Part shown: positions 36,615 to 44,687 of the stretch, in pieces
Layout: every line of letters starts with the position of its first letter
Numbering within the stretch: position 1 is the first letter of the stretch
Translations under genes and position numbers: made by a program
Notes under the pieces: model-generated
What the model was told of the DNA's origin: nothing
Database searches by the model: none
Seen by the model: the letters and a program-made list of their open reading frames with translations, nothing else
Assembly (NCBI GenBank): GCA_965214695.1
Contig: OZ243967.1
Span: forward strand, 992,001-1,056,000
DNA from: JAPOXR01 sp965214695
Lineage (GTDB): Bacteria; Pseudomonadota; Alphaproteobacteria; Rhodobacterales; Rhodobacteraceae
Length of the DNA stretch: 64,000 nucleotides
Direction of reading: 5' to 3'

Positions 36615-37535
36615 TCAGGACATCTCGTCCAGCACCTCCCTGGCCAGCTTTCTGGCAAGATGGCCAGCTTCGGCCGCATCGCCATCGATGGTCTTGCGAA
36701 CCCGGTGCCGTCCATCGGGATCGAGCAATTCGCCGGTCATGCTGAACTTGTCGTCGACGATTCCTGCCAGTGCCGCCACCGGTTTCGAGCAGTCGCCGTC
36801 AAGCGCATGCATGAAGATGCGTTCGGCCTCGCAGGCCAAATTGCTGACCGGGTCATTGACCGGCTCCAGCATTGTGGCCATCAAGCGGTCATCCTGCCGT
36901 CGTTCAACACAGATCGCGCCCTGGGCCGGTGCTGGCACCATCTCCGTTGTCGCCACCGGGTGGATGCGGGAATCGGATATGCCCAGGCGCCGTAGACCCT
37001 CCACCGCCAGCATGGTGGCATCGACGGCGCCGCCCGAGAGTTTTCGCAGGCGGGTCTCGACATTACCCCTGAATCCCACCACCTCGATCCCGCCCCGCAG
37101 GTGAAGCAGCTGGGCACGACGCCTGACACTCGATGTTCCGATCCTGGCACCAGGCGGAATGTCGAAGACCGTGCCGTAGCGGCCGGATATCAGCGCATCT
37201 GCCGGATCGCCCCGCGGCAGCACGCAATCGATCGCCAGCCCATCGGGCTGGCTGAACGGCATGTCCTTCATCGAGTGCACGGCGATGTCGATGTTTCCAG
37301 CCAGCAATTCCCGCTCGATTTCGCTGCAAAACAACCCCTTGCCACCGATTTCGGCAAGCGGGCGGTGTTGTTCGCGGTCGCCCCTCGTGCTGATGGCGAC
37401 AAGCTCGAACTCGCCCCTGGCCCGGCCATGTGCCTGCGCCAGCCGCTCGCGGACCATCTCCGCCTGGACCAGCGCCAGGCGCGAGCCCCGCGTTCCAATC
37501 CTGATCACCGGTGCCTTTCGGGATTTTTCATGCAA
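36615..37535 (-). CDS. hemC: hydroxymethylbilane synthase
   Basis: A 306-residue enzyme that joins four porphobilinogens to hydroxymethylbilane in heme synthesis. IGTRGSRLALVQAE opens the protein, VHSMKDMP has the catalytic Asp91, GTSSVRRRAQL is the substrate-binding Arg cluster, and Cys249 in ALDGDCSKPVA carries the dipyrromethane cofactor. Divergent from hemE. Confidence 0.96.
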   Translation of the reverse strand: MHEKSRKAPVIRIGTRGSRLALVQAEMVRERLAQAHGRARGEFELVAISTRGDREQHRPLAEIGGKGLFCSEIERELLAGNIDIAVHSMKDMPFSQPDGLAIDCVLPRGDPADALISGRYGTVFDIPPGARIGTSSVRRRAQLLHLRGGIEVVGFRGNVETRLRKLSGGAVDATMLAVEGLRRLGISDSRIHPVATTEMVPAPAQGAICVERRQDDRLMATMLEPVNDPVSNLACEAERIFMHALDGDCSKPVAALAGIVDDKFSMTGELLDPDGRHRVRKTIDGDAAEAGHLARKLAREVLDEMS

Positions 37536-37631
37536 TTGCCAATTCCAAATGCGGATGGCGCATCGGGGCGCATCGGATTAAAGGCCATACCTTCACCCTC
37601 CTGGCAACCCACAGCGGGAGTCGAATAGCGG

Positions 37632-38666
37632 ATGACCTCGCCCAAATTGCTGCTGACAACCATCCGGGGAACAGTCACGGCGAGGCCGCCGATCTGGATC
37701 ATGCGCCAGGCCGGGCGCTACCTGCCGGAATACCGTGCCGTGCGCAAACAGGCTGGCGACTTCCTGACCCTGTGCTACACGCCGGAACTTGCCGCCAGGG
37801 TTTCCCTGCAGCCGGTCCACCGGTTCGGATTTGATGCCACCATCGTGTTTTCCGACATTCTCCTGGTGCCGCATGCCCTTGGCTCCGAACTGTCGATCGA
37901 GGAGGGCCGGGGGCCGCGGCTGTCGAGAATTCGGTCGGCCAGTGATATCGACCGCCTGGGCAGCTGCCAGGACATCGAGGGCAGGCTCTCGCCGGTCTAC
38001 GAGACCATCCGGCTCCTGCGTGACGGCCAGCCACCTCATGCCGCGCTGATCGGGTTTGCCGGCTCGCCCTGGACCGTCGCCACCTACATGATTTCCGGCA
38101 ACCGCCCCCCGGGGCGGCAGGCGGCGACCCGGATGCTGCAGGAGCAGCCGGAAATGCTCCGCAGGCTGATCGACATCCTCGTCGATGCCACCATCATTCA
38201 CCTTTCGGCGCAGATCAGGGCCGGGGCCGAGCTGGTCAAGCTGTTCGACAGCTGGGCTGGCGAGTTGACCGGCCTGGCATATGACAGGTTTGTCGTCGAG
38301 CCAAACCGCCGGATCATCACCGCCATCCGGTCGCAATTTCCGGACATTCCGGTCATCCTGTTCCCGCGGGGCTCCGGCACGCGCTACCGCCGGATAGCCG
38401 ACACATGCGGAGCCGATTGCATTGCCATCGACCAGATGGTGGAGCCGGAATGGGCGCGGGATTCCCTGCCCTCGGGGATTTGCCTGCAGGGCAACCTTGA
38501 CCCGGCCTTGCTGGTCGAAGGTGGAGACCGGCTGAGACCCGCGGTCCGCAAAATCATCAACGCCTTCTCCGGCCGTCCGCATGTCTTCAATCTTGGTCAT
38601 GGCATTACCCCGGATGCCAGGATTGCCGAGCTGGAGCGGGTGATCGACATCGTCAGGGCGGGCTGA
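37632..38666 (+). CDS. hemE: uroporphyrinogen decarboxylase
   Basis: A 344-residue enzyme that decarboxylates uroporphyrinogen III to coproporphyrinogen III. PIWIMRQAGRYLPEYR is the universal signature with active-site Arg residues, FSDILLVPHALG has the catalytic Asp, and FAGSPWTVATYM and NLGHGITPDA are also present. The divergent 96-bp spacer to hemC contains a doubled GGCGCATCGG motif near 37559. Confidence 0.96.
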   Translation: MTSPKLLLTTIRGTVTARPPIWIMRQAGRYLPEYRAVRKQAGDFLTLCYTPELAARVSLQPVHRFGFDATIVFSDILLVPHALGSELSIEEGRGPRLSRIRSASDIDRLGSCQDIEGRLSPVYETIRLLRDGQPPHAALIGFAGSPWTVATYMISGNRPPGRQAATRMLQEQPEMLRRLIDILVDATIIHLSAQIRAGAELVKLFDSWAGELTGLAYDRFVVEPNRRIITAIRSQFPDIPVILFPRGSGTRYRRIADTCGADCIAIDQMVEPEWARDSLPSGICLQGNLDPALLVEGGDRLRPAVRKIINAFSGRPHVFNLGHGITPDARIAELERVIDIVRAG

Positions 38667-38679
38667 GTGCCGGCAGCCG

Positions 38680-39585
38680 TCATGGCCAGCTCGCCAGCGG
38701 CGGCAGGCTCATCAGCACCGCATCCGGGTCATGGCCGGTTTCGAGTCCAAACCGGGTGCCGCGGTCGTAGATCAGGTTGAATTCCACGTAATGGCCGCGG
38801 TGAACAAGCTGGGCCTGCCTGTCGTCATCGGACCATGCCGTGCCCTGCCTTCTCTCGACAATCGGCAGATAGGCGTCGATGAATGCAACGCCGAGCTCCT
38901 GCACGAAGCGGAAATCGTCTTCCCGGTTTCCCGTGTTCAAATCATCAAAGAACACGCCGCCGACTCCCCGGGCCCGGTCCCGGTGCCGGATGCGAAAATA
39001 CCGGTCCGCCCAGGCGCTGAATTCGGGGTAATAGTCCGGGTGGTGCCGGTTGCAACACGATTCGAGCACAGCATGGAACTGCCTGGTGTCTTCCTCGTAC
39101 TCGATGCAGGGGTTGAGATCGGTCCCGCCGCCGAACCAGCTTCCGCTCGGCGTCCAGAACATGCGGGTATTGAGATGCACGGCCGGGACATGCGGGTTCC
39201 GCATGTGACAGACAAGCGACAGACCCGCTGCCCAGAACCGAGCATCGCCATCAAGTTCCAGCCCCTTGCGGGAGGTCAGCGACCGGCGTGAAGCCGAATC
39301 GAGAATGCCATGCACCTCGGAGAAATTGATCCCGGCCTTCTCGAACACGGCCCCGTCGCGAAACCTCGCCATGAGCCCGCCGCCGCCATCATCACCCTGC
39401 CCCGGTCGTCGCCTGGTCTCGGTGAATTCGGCCCGCGCCGGGTCTTGCCGACCACATCTCGACGCCTCCAACTCGGCAAAGCGGTCGCAGATCCGGCCCT
39501 GCAACTCCCTGAACCAGGCACTTGCCCTGGCCATGAGTTCCCGGTCACGGGCAGGGATGCTGTCGGCATCACGCACCTCCCGCAT
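38680..39585 (-). CDS. hemF: oxygen-dependent coproporphyrinogen III oxidase
   Basis: About 301 residues. It has VHGILD..., FWAAGLSLVCHMRNPHVPAVH, FGGGTDLNPC, HRGHYVEFNLIYDRGT and the terminal LMSLPP, all HemF features. The start is ambiguous: ATG 39585 gives a normal N-terminus, while a TTG at 39630 would overlap the recR stop. It converts coproporphyrinogen III to protoporphyrinogen IX using oxygen. Convergent with hemE. Confidence 0.94.
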   Translation of the reverse strand: MREVRDADSIPARDRELMARASAWFRELQGRICDRFAELEASRCGRQDPARAEFTETRRRPGQGDDGGGGLMARFRDGAVFEKAGINFSEVHGILDSASRRSLTSRKGLELDGDARFWAAGLSLVCHMRNPHVPAVHLNTRMFWTPSGSWFGGGTDLNPCIEYEEDTRQFHAVLESCCNRHHPDYYPEFSAWADRYFRIRHRDRARGVGGVFFDDLNTGNREDDFRFVQELGVAFIDAYLPIVERRQGTAWSDDDRQAQLVHRGHYVEFNLIYDRGTRFGLETGHDPDAVLMSLPPLASWP

Positions 39586-39626
39586 CCCCCGGAACCGGCC
39601 AATGCGGCGACCGGCGGGCACCGGTC

Positions 39627-40226
39627 TCAATAGTCACGACGGCCATTGAGCGCGGCCGCGATGGTGCCGCCGTCCAGATAGTCAAGCTCGCCGCCGATGG
39701 GAACTCCCTGGCCCAGCGATGTGATCCTGACATCGAGGCCGGACAGCTGTTCGGCAATGTAGTGCGCCGTGGTCTGCCCGTCCACGGTGGCACTCAGGGC
39801 GAGAATGACCTCGCTGGCCGCAACCCGTCGAACACGTTCGACCAGGGCCGGGATTCGCAATTCCTCCGGCCCCATGCCATCCAACATCGACAGGACGCCG
39901 CCAAGCACGTGATAACGCCCGCGAAAGACCGACGAGCGCTCCATGGCCCACAGATCCGCCACATCCTGGACCACGCAAATCTGCTCGGCCGAACGCTCCG
40001 GCGACATGCAAATCGGACATATCTCATCGGTGCAGAAATTGCTGCATTCGGCGCATTCCCGGACATTCTCCGCCACCCGCTTCATTGCCCTGGCAATCTC
40101 GCCAAGCTTGCCGCCACGCGCCCGGATGAGGTGAAGAACGATCCGCCTGGCCGAGACCGGGCCGAGGCCGGGAAGCCGCGCCAGGAGATCCATGAGGAGC
40201 TTCATATCCGATTGTTCTGAAAGCAT
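39627..40226 (-). CDS. recR: recombination protein RecR
   Basis: A 199-residue protein. The HhH motif is LPGLGPVSARRIVLHL, the zinc finger CxxC...CxxC is in CAECSNFCTDEICPIC, and the Toprim domain has VVQDVADLWAMER and VILALSATVDGQTTA. It works with RecFO in gap repair. Immediately downstream of dnaX with only 66 bp between; the ybaB gene that normally lies here is absent. Confidence 0.95.
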   Translation of the reverse strand: MLSEQSDMKLLMDLLARLPGLGPVSARRIVLHLIRARGGKLGEIARAMKRVAENVRECAECSNFCTDEICPICMSPERSAEQICVVQDVADLWAMERSSVFRGRYHVLGGVLSMLDGMGPEELRIPALVERVRRVAASEVILALSATVDGQTTAHYIAEQLSGLDVRITSLGQGVPIGGELDYLDGGTIAAALNGRRDY

Positions 40227-40292
40227 TCCGTCTCCTGCCTGTCAGCTGCCGAGCCATGCAATACCGAAACCGGACGGGATTGACCGCGTCAC

Positions 40293-41807
40293 TCAGCTGG
40301 CCTTCCTGACACGAATTTGCGCGTCGGGATAGAGGTCGAGCACACTCTGGCCAAGTTCGTGCGCCCTTACCCGGTCGGCCTCGCTACCGGCCTCCTGCCT
40401 TTCCGGGCCAGCATCCGGCACCTGTCGAGCCGGCTCCTCGGCCACCCGGTTCGGCTCCAATGCCTCGGCAAACCCGGCCGAGCGGTCAAAATCCTCCTGC
40501 ACCGGCGACGGCGGCGTCTCCGTCACCGGCGGTGGCAACGGAGCAGGCTCATTCGGCACCATCGGCACCGACGCCTGCTCGTCCGATCCTGCGGCGCGCG
40601 CGTCCGGCGGCGAATTCATGCCCTCGCCTTGCTGTGCATCCTGCCGGCCGGACAGATCCCTTACCAGCTTCTCCGGCGACGGAAGTTCGGCAACGTAACA
40701 CAACCGGATGACAGCCATTTCGGCGGCAATTCTTGCATTGGGCGCTGCCGCCAACTCGTCGATCGCCTTGATGGCAATCTGCCAGGCCCGTGTCAGGCTG
40801 GGCATCGACAGCGACCTGGCAAGGGCAAGGCCCCGCTCCCTTTCATCCGGGCTGACGCCGGGATCGCTGGCCACCTCCGGCGAGATCTTCAGCACCGACA
40901 CCCAATGGACTGCCTCGGCAAGTTCGGCCAGGACCAGCTCCGCCTCCAGGCCGTTCCGGTACTGGTCCGACAATTCGGCAAGCGCCGCTGCCGCCTTGCC
41001 CCGCATGATCAGCTCGAGCAGGTCCAGGATTCGCCCCTTGTCGGCGGCACCGATCATTTTACGAATATCCTCGACCACGATCTTACCGCCGGTCAGTGCG
41101 ATCGCCTGGTCGAGCAGGCTGAGGGCATCCCTGACCGATCCCTCCGATGCCCGGATGACCAGGGCCAGCGCATCATCGGCAATGGTGGCACCTTCAAGCC
41201 CGGCTATCTTCCGGAGGTGCTCGGCCAGGATTCCGGGCTCCACCCGGCGCAGGTCAAACCGCTGGCAGCGGGACAGGACCGTGACCGGCACCATCCGGAT
41301 TTCGGTGGTTGCGAATATGAACTTCACGTGGTCGGGCGGCTCCTCAAGTGTCTTCAGCAACGCGTTGAAGGCGTTGGTCGACAGCATGTGAACTTCATCG
41401 ATGATGTAGATCTTGTAGCGGGCGGCGGCTGGCCGAAACGGCACGCCGTCGATGATGTCCCTGATATCGGCAACACCGGTCCGCGAGGCGGCATCCATCT
41501 CCAGCACATCGACATGCCGGCCCAGCTCGATCTCCCGACAATGGTCACAGCAGCCGCAGGGCTCGGTGGTCGGACCGCCCTCCTCGCCGGCACCGATGCA
41601 GTTGAGGCCCTTGGCAATGATGCGGGCCGTGGTTGTCTTGCCTACCCCGCGCACGCCGGTCAGAATGATTGCGTGGGCAATCCGGTCGGCCGCAAACGAA
41701 TTCTGCATGACCTGGACCAGCGTGTCCTGGCCGAGCAGCGTACCGAAAGTGCCTGGCCGGTACTTTCTCGCCAGAACCCGATAGGAAGTCGCTGGAGGTT
41801 GCGCCAT
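40293..41807 (-). CDS. dnaX: DNA polymerase III subunit tau/gamma
   Basis: A 504-residue clamp-loader ATPase. Walker A GVRGVGKTT is at 51-59, zinc ligands Cys70, Cys84, Cys87 and Cys90, Walker B YIIDEVHML, and sensor region FIFATTEIRMVP. The C-terminal tail is shorter than in E. coli tau and Pro/Glu-rich. ATG 41807 is chosen because homologues start just before SYRVLARKYRP; the frame is open for 17 more codons. Confidence 0.95.
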   Translation of the reverse strand: MAQPPATSYRVLARKYRPGTFGTLLGQDTLVQVMQNSFAADRIAHAIILTGVRGVGKTTTARIIAKGLNCIGAGEEGGPTTEPCGCCDHCREIELGRHVDVLEMDAASRTGVADIRDIIDGVPFRPAAARYKIYIIDEVHMLSTNAFNALLKTLEEPPDHVKFIFATTEIRMVPVTVLSRCQRFDLRRVEPGILAEHLRKIAGLEGATIADDALALVIRASEGSVRDALSLLDQAIALTGGKIVVEDIRKMIGAADKGRILDLLELIMRGKAAAALAELSDQYRNGLEAELVLAELAEAVHWVSVLKISPEVASDPGVSPDERERGLALARSLSMPSLTRAWQIAIKAIDELAAAPNARIAAEMAVIRLCYVAELPSPEKLVRDLSGRQDAQQGEGMNSPPDARAAGSDEQASVPMVPNEPAPLPPPVTETPPSPVQEDFDRSAGFAEALEPNRVAEEPARQVPDAGPERQEAGSEADRVRAHELGQSVLDLYPDAQIRVRKAS

Positions 41808-41861
41808 TGTCACCCGCAGGTTTCTGGCTGAATTAGAATCATTTGGGTGATTGGACAAGGT

Positions 41862-42074
41862 CCGGGAGCCACACGGATGTGGAATACCCGCCCATCGGCG
41901 GCGAATTCAGGAGCGCGCAGGCCCGGGAGCCACGTGGATGTGGAATACACGCCGGCAGCATCGTCTTTGCCACGCACGGCAACCCGGCGGCCATGCCGGC
42001 GTAAAGTGCCCGGCCCGTCTCCCGAAGGACCGCAGCCGAGCAAGCCGGGCGCCACACGGATGTGGAAACCCGGA
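41862..42074 (-). repeat. 61-bp-period hairpin repeat array, CRISPR-like, no cas genes
   Basis: Near-identical units start at 41862, 41923 and 42045, spaced 61 and 122 bp; the missing place at 41984 holds a degenerate unit that keeps CCGGC/GCCGG ends. On the minus strand the core reads GTATTCCACATCCGTGTGGC followed by (T/G)CCCGG, a 5-bp stem CCACA/TGTGG with a 4-nt loop. Units 1 and 2 differ at three of 31 positions. The 30-32 bp between units are unrelated in sequence. Period and the GTATTCC...stem...CCGG layout resemble type I-E repeats, but no leader or cas gene is seen. Lies in the dnaX leader. Confidence 0.6.
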
Positions 42075-42196
42075 TCGCGGACTACCATGACCGAAACCGG
42101 GCATGATACGGTACCTCCGACACATGGAAGCACGCGGGGTTTGGGCGCGGCGGCGGGCCCATCGGGACGGCCCCAAACCTCGGCGGGACGGATCTG

Positions 42197-43654
42197 ATGA
42201 AGAAGAAAGAGACGAAAACCGCCCGGCCAGGCGATCTCGGAAGACCGGCCGATTCCACATCGGCCCTGCCTCCAGCGAGTTTTGCCGGCTGGGCCGAGCG
42301 ACGGATGGCTCAGGATGATCGGAAAATGGGCCGGTCCGCCAGGATCGAACGGCTGAAAACTGCCCTGGTTCACGGCCAGCACTGGGTTGTGCGCCGGCTG
42401 CTCGATGGCGATCCGGAAATTGCCAATGCCGACATGGCGATCGAACTGGCCCTCTACGACGAGGCTGCTGTCGCCAGGCGGTTGCGGGACGATCCGAAAT
42501 CCGCCATTCGCAAGATCGGCAGGGGCCGGCCGATCATGCACCTTGCATTGTCGCGCCATTTGCATGCGGCACCGGAGAAACGCCAGGCCATGCTCGGTAT
42601 CGCATCGGCGCTTCTCCGGTCGGGAGCAGATGTCAATGACGGAATCCCGGCCGAACCGGACTCTCCGCACATGCTGTCTGTCCTCTATGCGGCACTGTGC
42701 CATGCCGACAATTTCGAACTTGGTCGTTGGCTGCTGGCGCGGGGAGCGGACCCGGATGATGATGAATCACTCTACCATTCCACGGAACTCGATCATTCCG
42801 ACGCCACCCGCCTGTTGCTGACGCATGGCGCCAGGGTGGATGGCACAAATGCGCTGCTGCGAGCCATCGATTTCGATGACCGACCCACGGTCCGCCTGCT
42901 GATCGAGCATGGGGCGAGCGTCGATGCACAGCCCAGGGATCATCCGGGAGGCCAACCGACGCTGATGGTGCCGGCACTTCACCATGCGGCCAGGCGGATG
43001 TGCGGAGCTGGCATGGCCATGATCCTGCTGCAAGCCGGCGCCGACACCTCCCTGCCGCATCACGGACACTTGCCCCTTGCCTATGCCCGGATCTACGGAA
43101 ACCGCGCCATTGCCGACGTCATCGAGGATGGCGGCGGCAGCACGACACTCGGCCCCGGCGAGTCGGTGCTGGCGGCGCTGGCCGAGGGTGTCTCGCCCCG
43201 GGCAAAGGGGATGGCGGATATCGAGTCGTCCCCCGAAGTGGACGGGCTACTTGCCAACCTGACTCCCTATCCGGACCGGCTTGAGCACTTGAAACGGCTG
43301 GTCGAATTCGGATTTGACCCGAACGCGGCCGACGACATGGGCATGACCCCGCTGCATATCGCCGGTTGGGAAGGGATACCGGACACGATGAGCTGGCTCC
43401 TGTCCCTGTCCCCGTCCCTTGAACACGTCAACGGATTTGGCGGTGACCTGCTGTCCACGATCATTCATGGCTCGGAGAATTGCCCGAACCGTGCGACCCG
43501 TGATCACATCGCCTGTGCCCGGCTGGCGCTGGAGGTCGGCGTGAAGTTGGGGCTCCGCACGATCCGGTTTGTCGGCAACCGAGAAATGGCGGAATTCCTG
43601 CTCCGCTGGTCGGTCGATTTCCCCGACCAGGTGATCGAGGGAGGAATTGCCTGA
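42197..43654 (+). CDS. ankyrin-repeat protein
   Basis: A 485-residue soluble protein with no signal peptide. Ankyrin-like units are seen from residue 50 to 320 and again at 370-440: ASALLRSGADVNDGIP, ELGRWLLARGADPDDDES, ATRLLLTHGARVDGTN, VRLLIEHGASVDAQP, AMILLQAGADTSLPHHGHLPLAYA in parts, and DDMGMTPLHIAGWEGI. This is a protein-binding scaffold; partner unknown. It lies between ffs and dnaX, which usually stand next to each other in alphaproteobacteria. Convergent with the HTH gene. Confidence 0.82.
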   Translation: MKKKETKTARPGDLGRPADSTSALPPASFAGWAERRMAQDDRKMGRSARIERLKTALVHGQHWVVRRLLDGDPEIANADMAIELALYDEAAVARRLRDDPKSAIRKIGRGRPIMHLALSRHLHAAPEKRQAMLGIASALLRSGADVNDGIPAEPDSPHMLSVLYAALCHADNFELGRWLLARGADPDDDESLYHSTELDHSDATRLLLTHGARVDGTNALLRAIDFDDRPTVRLLIEHGASVDAQPRDHPGGQPTLMVPALHHAARRMCGAGMAMILLQAGADTSLPHHGHLPLAYARIYGNRAIADVIEDGGGSTTLGPGESVLAALAEGVSPRAKGMADIESSPEVDGLLANLTPYPDRLEHLKRLVEFGFDPNAADDMGMTPLHIAGWEGIPDTMSWLLSLSPSLEHVNGFGGDLLSTIIHGSENCPNRATRDHIACARLALEVGVKLGLRTIRFVGNREMAEFLLRWSVDFPDQVIEGGIA

Positions 43655-43667
43655 TAGCGCAGCTCCC

Positions 43668-44099
43668 CTACTTGCGGGGGCCGCGTTTTCTTGCCTGGTT
43701 GGACACCTCGATGATGATCTCCGCCGATTGCTGGATGGCATCGATGACCGACTGGCGCTGGCCGGCCGTCGCAAACCGGGGCAGCGAAATCGTCACCGAA
43801 TCGGCACCGTCCTTCAGGATGTCGCTGTAGGTTCTCGGGTGGGCGGTCTCGTAGAACGCCAGGAACTCGGCTGCATCCTGTTCCGAAAACTCACACAGCT
43901 TCATGATCTCCGGCAAATGCGTGCGGGGCACCGGAACGTTGGAGTTGGTGCTCAGCATCTGGCTGACATAGCTGTTCGAATGGCCGAGGCTGCGGGCGAT
44001 CTGTGCCCGGGTTCCGGACGGAAGTCCCTCGATAATCTGGGACAGAATTTTCTTGTAGGATTTGCGGGCCCGGTTCTGTTCAGCCGAAACTTTGCGCAT
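43668..44099 (-). CDS. small helix-turn-helix protein
   Basis: A 143-residue basic protein starting at ATG 44099 (MRKVSAEQNRARKSYKK). The helix-turn-helix is TRAQIARSLGHSNSYVSQML near residues 29-48. The C-terminal 50 residues look helical and end in a very basic RKRGPRK. Likely a DNA-binding regulator. It is 13 bp from the convergent ankyrin gene, and 240 bp downstream of ffs on the same strand. Confidence 0.7.
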   Translation of the reverse strand: MRKVSAEQNRARKSYKKILSQIIEGLPSGTRAQIARSLGHSNSYVSQMLSTNSNVPVPRTHLPEIMKLCEFSEQDAAEFLAFYETAHPRTYSDILKDGADSVTISLPRFATAGQRQSVIDAIQQSAEIIIEVSNQARKRGPRK

Positions 44100-44338
44100 G
44101 CATGCCGCCCTATTCCGGGCCCGGCTGCAGTCGTTGCCGGCTCGCGGAAGCCACGATGGCCTGCCGGCCGAAACAGCCTCTCCCGGTGACATGTCTCGGA
44201 GGGCCGATCCGATATCCTTCCACTGCCGTCCCTGCTCCCCGAAACGATTGGTTCAGGCGGATTGCCGGCATCGGCGCAACCGCCCTGCAATTCACCTGGC
44301 TTGCGGCCCGACCGCAATCCGGTCCGGGTTTCGACCAC

Positions 44339-44425
44339 GGGTTGGCAGCGACCCGAACTGTTATCGCTACGGCTGCTTCCTTTCGGACCTGACCGGGTTT
44401 ACGAGTCGTCCGCCCGCGCCAACCC
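44339..44425 (-). ncRNA. ffs: signal recognition particle RNA (4.5S)
   Basis: The minus strand contains GGTCAGGTCCGAAAGGAAGC followed by AGCC, the conserved SRP domain IV core with a GAAA tetraloop. The 5' end GGGTTGG (44425-44419) pairs with CCAACCC (44345-44339) at the 3' end, closing the long rod. Size of about 87 nt fits bacterial 4.5S RNA. It binds Ffh for cotranslational targeting to the membrane. Ends are set by the pairing and may be off by a few bases. Confidence 0.92.
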
Positions 44426-44431
44426 ACCGGT

Positions 44432-44460
44432 TCAATAGGAAATGCCAGCCATCATGGCAA
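44432..44460 (-). promoter_or_regulatory. promoter of ffs
   Basis: On the minus strand TTGCCA (44455-44460), 17 bp, then TATTGA (44432-44437). The predicted first RNA base, 44425, is 7 nt downstream of the -10 box, a normal distance. Confidence 0.65.
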
Positions 44461-44687
44461 GATGATCAATGAAGTGGCTGTCGGCATGAATTCGATGCTG
44501 GCGATCCTCGCGGAACTCAAACCGACAGCAACCCCCGGCACGACTGGCAGCGCCCAGGGCGCGAGGGACACCGCCTGCACTGCGCCTGGCATGGGCCGCG
44601 GGCAGAGCAGCCTGCATGCGCCTTGATGATTTCACGGCCAGCCAACGAGGTCGGGCTCGAGGCAAACGATTGTGAGAACCTGGCCGG

